This document shows, in pieces, positions 1 through 5,712 of a stretch of 9,706 nt of DNA (position 1 is its first letter; the number at the start of each line of letters is the position of its first letter). The stretch is from assembly GCA_031263805.1 (NCBI GenBank), contig JAISFB010000088.1, positions 1 through 9,706 of the forward strand, given 5' to 3'. The DNA comes from Oscillospiraceae bacterium (GTDB lineage Bacteria; Bacillota; Clostridia; Oscillospirales; Oscillospiraceae). The translations under genes and the position numbers were made by a program. Below the pieces are notes generated by a model, which saw only the letters and a list, made by a program, of their open reading frames with translations, did no database searches and was not told the DNA's origin.

Positions 1-332
1 TTCTCGAACAGCAGCCCCATCCCGGGGTCGCCCTCCGCTATGATCTGCGCCGTGTCAGCGAACGTGAAGCGCACGGCGCCGTTAGGCGTTGACAGCGTGA
101 GCTCCGCCGGGCGCGCGGAGGTCGTGTACGGAACGCTCTCGCCGTTGTATGTGACCGCGATGTTGATGAGCCTGTTTTTGTCCGGCGCGAGCGCCGCCAT
201 CCCGTGCAGTGTGCCGAGATACAGCGCCGGCTCCGTGCCGGGAAACGCGAAATTGTAGATCCCGAACCACGCGCCGCGGCGCTTGAAGACTTTGCCGTCA
301 ATGCTGACGGGCTTGTTGTGTACGGTTGACAT
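1..332 (-). CDS. Unidentified protein, N-terminal 110 residues (cut by window edge)
   Basis: The reading frame opens at an ATG (332-330) and stays open to the window edge, so the C-terminus is missing. The start is supported by an AAAGGAG ribosome site nine bases upstream and by a promoter further up. The protein begins MSTVHNKPVSIDGKVFKRRG and has no signal peptide or membrane segment, so it is probably cytoplasmic. The visible part alternates short hydrophobic and polar stretches (for example ALYLGTLHGMAALAP, then LINIAVTYNGE and AELTLSTPNGAVRFTF), which suggests a beta-sandwich N-terminal domain. Such domains occur at the N-terminus of several glycoside hydrolase families, but no catalytic region is visible and I do not assign a function. 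It is separated from the upstream lipoprotein gene by 200 bases and has its own promoter, so it is probably an independent unit. Confidence 0.8.
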   Translation of the reverse strand, partial: MSTVHNKPVSIDGKVFKRRGAWFGIYNFAFPGTEPALYLGTLHGMAALAPDKNRLINIAVTYNGESVPYTTSARPAELTLSTPNGAVRFTFADTAQIIAEGDPGMGLLFE

Positions 333-384
333 AATACAGTTCTCCTTTAATAAAAAGATATACGGGGAATACGCATAAAAAATA

Positions 385-421
385 TTGCTAACGCGAAATA
401 ATATTAGTACAATATTAGCAA
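385..421. promoter_or_regulatory. Nested palindromes over the -10 box, candidate operator
   Basis: Two perfect inverted repeats are nested here. The inner one is TAATATT-AGTAC-AATATTA (399-417). The outer one has arms TTGCTAA (385-391) and TTAGCAA (415-421). They cover the -10 box and the predicted transcription start of the gene at 332-1, which is where a repressor would block initiation. No regulator gene is in the window, and AT-rich palindromes can arise by chance. The rest of the 333-532 gap shows nothing else I can support; there is no clear terminator after the gene that ends at 533. Confidence 0.35.
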
Positions 422-440
422 CTGCGGTCGATTCCGTCAA
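412..440 (-). promoter_or_regulatory. Sigma-A-type promoter of the gene at 332-1
   Basis: Read on the minus strand, TTGACG (440-435) and TAATAT (417-412) are separated by exactly 17 bases. They match the -35 and -10 consensus at five of six and four of six positions. Transcription would start near 405, giving a leader of about 73 bases that ends in the AAAGGAG ribosome site of the gene starting at 332. Confidence 0.6.
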
Positions 441-532
441 GATGGCAAAATGCACAAAGGTTTGCGCTGAGATGCCGGATTTATTGTTCGATAGTATAAA
501 ATGTGTGATATGGTCGACGCCGCTCCTGAGCT

Positions 533-1750
533 TTAGTACCCGCTCGCCCAGATAGCACCTGTTGTAAAAGTACCATATTCGCCCAATTCAAAATACAACC
601 CCAACGCCATAGTTATATTTTCGTTAAAATCATACAGCATATGCCGGTTGTGGCCCTCCGATTCTTTCCAGTTTGTGAATATTTGCAGGGCGGCGGTTTG
701 CGGATTGAGGTCATAACTATGTCCTGATGACCAATGCGCATTTTCGGCATATCGCGTATCCATATAATTTTGCGAATCATACCATCCGCTCCCCGCTGCG
801 CTTCCGTCGGGTCTTGTGTGCCCAAATCGTACTATCAATTCCGCTGCCCGAATGTCGGCATATACCTGTAGCTCTTCATTTTCAGCCAATTCTCGCAGGC
901 CGTTATCTCTTCTGTGCCGATCGACAAGTTCATAAAACTCTATGCGCACGGCATTAGAAAACTCCGTTATATCAATAATTTTAACGGTTTTTTCTCCGAT
1001 CACGCCGTTTGAAGCGACAGCCCTAATGGTGACATCTCCGCTTGTGTCGCATGTAATAAACGAACCGTCCATTACAGCCGTAGCTCCGTTTGCAGTTATT
1101 GAAAAAGATCGATCCGTCGCATCCTCCGGATAAATTTTTACTGAATATGAAAATGATTCGCGGGCTTCATATAAGTCACGTTCTGTGTTTACGGCAACAC
1201 TCGTGACCGGCACTATTACAGTTATTTTACAAATTGTCTGAACACCGCTGGAAGCGGTACACGTTATAGTCGCGGTTCCCGCTCCGGCGGCGTAAATTTT
1301 GCCGTCGGCGGAAACGGTCACTACGTTTTGATCGTCTGTTTTATAAGTAAGCGATCTATCCGTCGCGTCGACCGGCAAAATCGTCGGGGCGAGTGTTAAG
1401 CTGTCATTCCGGTGCATGGTTTTCTCGTTAAAATCCAACTTTACAATTTCTACTGCAACGGGCTTAGGCGTGCTCATCGCCTTGTCCGCCGGGTCACCGG
1501 TATCCTCCGGGTCAGACTCCGGAGCTGTACTGCTGACCGCGTCGTTGTTGTCCGGGGTTTGCATTTCATTGTTGTTTTGCATATTTGTTGAAGATCCTTC
1601 GGAATTATTCTCTTCATACTCTTCCGACGACGTTGACGGCGGGCTCTTGTTATCGCCCGGATCGTTGTTTACGTTTGTACAAGCCGCCAATGCAAGCGCC
1701 ATAATAAGCGCAAGAAAAAGCGCGGTGATTTTTAATTTTGCCGGTCTCAT
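533..1750 (-). CDS. Secreted lipoprotein with two Big_2 domains and a CAP/SCP domain
   Basis: This is a 405-residue exported protein. I start it at the ATG at 1750 rather than an in-frame ATG at 1777, because AGGGGGGG lies seven bases before 1750 and the protein then begins with a normal basic signal sequence. A lipobox, LAAC with the lipidated Cys at residue 24, indicates anchoring to the outer face of the membrane. Residues 25-97 are a low-complexity linker rich in Asn, Ser, Glu and Pro. Two bacterial Ig-like (Big_2) domains follow at about 100-188 and 190-265; both contain the PxDATDRS motif typical of that family. Residues 267-405 are a CAP (SCP/PR-1) domain with its hallmarks: HTRPDG (His311), AEN (Glu336) and WKESEGHNRHML (His367). 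CAP domains are widespread in secreted bacterial proteins, often of unknown activity; the two His and the acidic residue form the usual cleft. It lies after a terminator and has its own promoter. Confidence 0.9.
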   Translation of the reverse strand: MRPAKLKITALFLALIMALALAACTNVNNDPGDNKSPPSTSSEEYEENNSEGSSTNMQNNNEMQTPDNNDAVSSTAPESDPEDTGDPADKAMSTPKPVAVEIVKLDFNEKTMHRNDSLTLAPTILPVDATDRSLTYKTDDQNVVTVSADGKIYAAGAGTATITCTASSGVQTICKITVIVPVTSVAVNTERDLYEARESFSYSVKIYPEDATDRSFSITANGATAVMDGSFITCDTSGDVTIRAVASNGVIGEKTVKIIDITEFSNAVRIEFYELVDRHRRDNGLRELAENEELQVYADIRAAELIVRFGHTRPDGSAAGSGWYDSQNYMDTRYAENAHWSSGHSYDLNPQTAALQIFTNWKESEGHNRHMLYDFNENITMALGLYFELGEYGTFTTGAIWASGY

Positions 1751-1817
1751 TTTTAATCCCCCCCTATTTTTGACCATAATCGCAAGCCGCGGTGAGCCGT
1801 GGCCGGCATTGACTTAT

Positions 1818-1846
1818 ATTATATCATCATTTCGCGGGTTTTTCTA
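1818..1846 (-). promoter_or_regulatory. Promoter of the CAP lipoprotein gene
   Basis: On the minus strand TAGAAA (1846-1841) and a perfect TATAAT (1823-1818) are separated by 17 bases. The start would be near 1811, giving a leader of about 60 bases before the ATG at 1750. It sits just downstream of the terminator at 1904-1942, which supports independent transcription of the lipoprotein gene. Confidence 0.6.
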
Positions 1847-1903
1847 CATTGATCCGCGGCTGCCTGCGAAAATCGATTTTTGAAAAGCGCGGTTTATAAT
1901 ATT

Positions 1904-1942
1904 AAAAATCCCCTGCTCCCAGATTGAGAGCAGGGGATTTTT
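1904..1942. terminator. Intrinsic terminator closing the dockerin/SLH operon
   Basis: Arms AAAAATCCCCTGCTC (1904-1918) and GAGCAGGGGATTTTT (1928-1942) form a perfect 15-bp stem around a nine-base loop. The U-tract is built into the 3' arm. It begins 18 bases past the stop of the SLH protein gene. It is symmetric, so it could work on both strands, but only minus-strand genes are present here. Confidence 0.9.
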
Positions 1943-1959
1943 GCCGTTGTGATCCCGCC

Positions 1960-4900
1960 TTACACCAGTCGCCCGAGCACCTCGGCCGTCGCTCCCAGTG
2001 TGAACACGTCTTTTATGCCAAGATTCGCGCCGTCGCCCATAACGATGCCCTGCGCGAGCAGACGACTCAAAGCGGGCCGCAGCCACTCGGGGACGCTTGC
2101 GGCGTCGGCGAAGTCGTCTATCGCCGCGCCTGTTTCGGTCGTCGGAAGCGTCACCAGCTTCGCGTTTATCAGATTGTACAGAGTCTGAAATTGCTCTCCG
2201 CGCGTCGCCTCTCGCTTTGGCTCGAACATCGGGTTGGCGGCGTCGCTGCTTGTACCTCCGACGACGCCGAGCTCTTTCGCCATATTGAGATAATCCGCGT
2301 TCTCGCCGGAAACGTCGTTGAATTTTTTCGTCGTGAACGATTTCAGCGGCGTTATACCCAAGCTTTTCATCACGGCGACGACGAAGTCCTCGCGGCTGAT
2401 TACCGCGCCCGCGTCGATCTTTCCGTCCGTGATGTAGCTGTCGAGCAGACCGCGCTGCATCGCGAGGTCGAAGCTGTCCGCGTCGTACCATCCGCCCGTT
2501 ACGGTATATTTTACATCGTTTACTTTTATCACATATTGCCCGGCTTCGCGCGCCTTGATCGTCATCCTGCCGCGCTCCGCGTCGTACCTGCCGGCTGCGA
2601 GAGTCAACTTGCCTCCTACCAACTGATAAGCCGCCACCGCGCTCGGCTTCTTTCCGTCCGCGAGCTTAAACGGTACGCTCACGGCTACGGCGGCGCCTTT
2701 GAAGTCGTTTACGGCTGTCTTGCCGCTCGTCGCGGATATATCTACCGCCATCGCGGAGCCCGCTTTGATCAGTTCCTGAACGCCGCTCGGCAACGAGGAA
2801 GCTTTGACCTCCGTCACAGAAACTGTGATATCCTTCAGCTCGGCGGGAAGATTGCCCGCGTCGCTCGACACGCCCTTGATCTCCGCCGGTTTGCCGGCGC
2901 CGGGCGACGGCGAATTTCCGTTGCTGTTATCGATATAAATACCGCCGCCCGTGCTCTGAAAATTCGCGGTCAGCGTTACGGCGTTCGCGGGCATTGTGAA
3001 CGCGAGCGTCGGTTCGCTTTTTTCCTCGTCGCTCACCGTAACGCCGCTTATTGTCCAGTCTTTGAACCTATATCCGTTGTTTGGCGTTGCCGTTACGGTA
3101 ACGCTTGTGCCGACAGCGTATTCGCCGCCCGCCGTGCCGCCGAGGGCGCCGCCGGAGCCCGCCATGATGTTCAGCGCGTACTTTGGCGCGGGTTCATCTT
3201 CGGAGCGGACTGTTACGTTGATCGGCGTGCCGTTGCTTTTCGTCAGCGTAAATGTCTTGTCCGCGCCGTATTTGTACCACAGCACGAAGCGATTCGTCCG
3301 CGCCGCGTCGTCATCGTCGGCTGCCCGCGAGGCTTCCGCAAAGTCGGTTTCGGTCAGCGTGTAGTTGTCGTACTTGTATCCGCCGCCCGGGTCAAGCTCG
3401 AACACCAAGCCGATGTATGGCTGTGCGCCGTCCTCGGCTTCCGCCGTGTTGTCCAACAGGTATACCGTCAGCGTTTCGCCGTATTTCTTAGTCACCGTCA
3501 CCGCATAGCCGCCCGAGATCTCGGTGACGTCCGCTTTGACCTTGCTCTCATTGCTCTCATGGCTCGCATGGCCGTCACCCGCGGGCGCGTCGGAGCCCGC
3601 GACTGCCGCGCGCGTCACGCCTGTTACGAACGGGCGTATCGTGAACGTTGCGGTTTTCGCGCCGCTGAAATTGCCGGCGCCGCTTATCGTGACCGTCGCG
3701 GCGCCGGCGCCGGTGTTATCGGCGAACGACACGGTATAGTCGTCGCCGCGTACAGGCGCAAAACTTGACAGCGTAACTGTCGGTTCCGGCGCGATCTCGG
3801 CGCCGGTGTACAAATAGCTGCTCTCTATGCCGCCTATCACCGAGCCGTCTATCGGCATTTTTGCTATCGTGTAGTCGTCCAACGTTAAGACCGCCGCCGA
3901 GTAGTTGGCGCCCGCCGCGATGTCCGCCGTGACTGTATACGTTCCCGCGTTCGTCGGCGCGGTTTCGGCGCCGTCGTATTTTACGGTTATTGTGCCGAAC
4001 CCTGTGAGCGGCGCGATATTGGCCGTCACGGCGCCTATCCCCTGAGGCGCGCCGCTGTAGACGTCGGTTGTTGAGATGGTGAATGTCACATCGGACAAGA
4101 CGGGCGTCTTTTTGCCGACGGAGAGCGTATAGCTTTCCGTGCTCACCGCCCACTCGCCCGGCACGGCGGCCGCCGTCACTGTTATCACCGCGTCGCCCGC
4201 ACCGACGATCGTCACGGCGCCGCTGCCGCTATCTATGGTGGCGACCTCCGTATTGCCGCTTGCATAACTGACGGTGCCGTGCGCGCCTTGCAGGGCGTTT
4301 GTGTACGTTCCGTCGCCGTATGTTTTGCCGACAGTCTTGCTTTCTCCGCCGTCCGCGAACGTCAGCGGCTGCGGGTCGCCGTCCACTATTGTGAACACGG
4401 TCTGGCCCGTGAGCTCTATGTAATTGGTGCTTTCCGGCGTGAACTTCCAGTAGAGCGTTTTCGTAACAGGTTCGTCCGCGTTATACGTGAGCCCCGATAC
4501 GTCGCTTTCCTGCGCCGGCGTTGTGCGGTCGCCGTCGCTGTACCACACCGTTGTGCCCGCGACGGTCTCGTATCCGACGCCTGTGCCGCTTGAAGGCGCC
4601 GATGCTTTGAACGCGTCCAACGCACTGCCCGCCTTTATATTCCGGGCTGCAGCGACCGCGTACGTCGGCGTCGCGGCGGTGATCGAGACCGTTATGTCAT
4701 TCTTGCTTGCGATCACATAGTTTACGCCCCAATCGCCTGTCAGCGCCGGAGCGTAGGTCACGGTTTTGCCGTCGCCGACATCCGCCGAACCGACCGTTCC
4801 CGCGCCGAGCGAGAATGCCGGGTTTTCGCTATTTACTGCGCCTGAGAGTTCGCCGCCGGACAAAGTGACGTTCGCCGTCGCGTCATACTCTCTGCTTGCC

Positions 4901-5688
4901 GCCGTTACATCCGTGAGCGACAGCGAGACCCGCGTTATCGTGATCGTGCCATCGACCGCGCCTTGCTGGGCTGTGTCTTCATAAGAGCCGCGTATGTAGT
5001 ACACTCCCGCGTTTTTGACCGTCGCGGCGTCGAGCTCAATTGTGCGCGCTGAGTCGGAATACACTTTCACGCTTGTAACGGGTGTGCCGTCCGCGGCGAT
5101 CTCGCTCACATTCAGCGTCGGCAGATCCACGACGAGACCACTATATGGTTGATTTATCGCCGCGTTGCTCAGCCCCGGCGTAACGGGGGTTTTCGCGGCT
5201 ACGGTGATCGTCGCGTTCTGCGGAGTCAGCGCTACCGCTTGGTCGTCGCTGTCGGACGCGGTAACGTTTGTGAGCGTGATGTTTTTGACCCCGGGCTCGG
5301 CGTCTCCGAGTACGTTGAAGGTCAGCAGAAGTATGTTGTCGGCGGACGGGACGGTTTCCGCTGTCTTGGGCGCGCACACGATGTGCAGCGGGGTAGTTGT
5401 CAGTTGCGACGGAGTTGTCACAGTGAGATCATCGGAGTTTTTTGTGACGCTGTCCAATGAAATACCCGCGTCATACGTCAGATCAAACTCGATCGACGAG
5501 ACGCCGGAAGTTGCCGTGAAGCTGATTTGCGCGGTGAATGTGTTCTCTCGCCTCACCTCGGTACTGTTCGGTACGATCCGGATCACATTTGTGTCCGGGC
5601 CTTCCGCCGCCGCGATGCTCACGCTTAAAACAAGCGCCGCTATCATAAGGACCACCGCGACGAGCGTTGACAGAATTTTGCGTTTCAT
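1960..5688 (-). CDS. Secreted cohesin-like, multi-Ig, SLH-anchored surface protein
   Basis: This is a 1242-residue wall-anchored protein, probably a scaffold or adhesin. The ATG at 5688 has AAAGGAGG seven bases upstream. A signal peptide covers residues 1-28 (cut after AAA). Residues 31-165 resemble a cohesin: a strand pattern with SIEFDLTYDAG, LLLTFNVLGD and the closing ATITV. Next come Ig-like modules: about 170-253; a YDG-type module at 255-338 (EYDATANVTL); 340-435; a Big_2/MBG-type module at 440-525; another at 527-612; and 611-686 (YLYTGAEIAP, GDDYTVSFADNTGAG). Residues 837-911 are a divergent InlB-type repeat (GYRFKDW, FTMPANAVTLTANF). Three SLH repeats end the protein (1065-1112, 1122-1175, 1192-1242) with ISRED, ATRGE and a degenerate LGAT in place of the TRAE motif. 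SLH repeats bind pyruvylated secondary wall polymer. The gene is 24 bases behind the dockerin gene and before a strong terminator, so the two are likely one operon. Binding of the neighbour's dockerin is inferred. Confidence 0.9.
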   Translation of the reverse strand: MKRKILSTLVAVVLMIAALVLSVSIAAAEGPDTNVIRIVPNSTEVRRENTFTAQISFTATSGVSSIEFDLTYDAGISLDSVTKNSDDLTVTTPSQLTTTPLHIVCAPKTAETVPSADNILLLTFNVLGDAEPGVKNITLTNVTASDSDDQAVALTPQNATITVAAKTPVTPGLSNAAINQPYSGLVVDLPTLNVSEIAADGTPVTSVKVYSDSARTIELDAATVKNAGVYYIRGSYEDTAQQGAVDGTITITRVSLSLTDVTAASREYDATANVTLSGGELSGAVNSENPAFSLGAGTVGSADVGDGKTVTYAPALTGDWGVNYVIASKNDITVSITAATPTYAVAAARNIKAGSALDAFKASAPSSGTGVGYETVAGTTVWYSDGDRTTPAQESDVSGLTYNADEPVTKTLYWKFTPESTNYIELTGQTVFTIVDGDPQPLTFADGGESKTVGKTYGDGTYTNALQGAHGTVSYASGNTEVATIDSGSGAVTIVGAGDAVITVTAAAVPGEWAVSTESYTLSVGKKTPVLSDVTFTISTTDVYSGAPQGIGAVTANIAPLTGFGTITVKYDGAETAPTNAGTYTVTADIAAGANYSAAVLTLDDYTIAKMPIDGSVIGGIESSYLYTGAEIAPEPTVTLSSFAPVRGDDYTVSFADNTGAGAATVTISGAGNFSGAKTATFTIRPFVTGVTRAAVAGSDAPAGDGHASHESNESKVKADVTEISGGYAVTVTKKYGETLTVYLLDNTAEAEDGAQPYIGLVFELDPGGGYKYDNYTLTETDFAEASRAADDDDAARTNRFVLWYKYGADKTFTLTKSNGTPINVTVRSEDEPAPKYALNIMAGSGGALGGTAGGEYAVGTSVTVTATPNNGYRFKDWTISGVTVSDEEKSEPTLAFTMPANAVTLTANFQSTGGGIYIDNSNGNSPSPGAGKPAEIKGVSSDAGNLPAELKDITVSVTEVKASSLPSGVQELIKAGSAMAVDISATSGKTAVNDFKGAAVAVSVPFKLADGKKPSAVAAYQLVGGKLTLAAGRYDAERGRMTIKAREAGQYVIKVNDVKYTVTGGWYDADSFDLAMQRGLLDSYITDGKIDAGAVISREDFVVAVMKSLGITPLKSFTTKKFNDVSGENADYLNMAKELGVVGGTSSDAANPMFEPKREATRGEQFQTLYNLINAKLVTLPTTETGAAIDDFADAASVPEWLRPALSRLLAQGIVMGDGANLGIKDVFTLGATAEVLGRLV

Positions 5689-5712
5689 AGAGATGCCTCC
5701 TTTATTTTGCTT

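Noticed and set aside
1751..1777. Upstream in-frame ATG at 1777 as the start of the lipoprotein
   Set aside because: The strong ribosome site sits between it and the ATG at 1750, and the longer form would add nine residues before a complete signal peptide.
1924..3768. Long plus-strand open frame of 614 codons
   Set aside because: It lies antisense inside the SLH protein gene. It is rich in Arg, Val and Ala without any recognisable domain, and it has no ribosome site. GC-rich codons of the real gene keep stop codons out of this frame.
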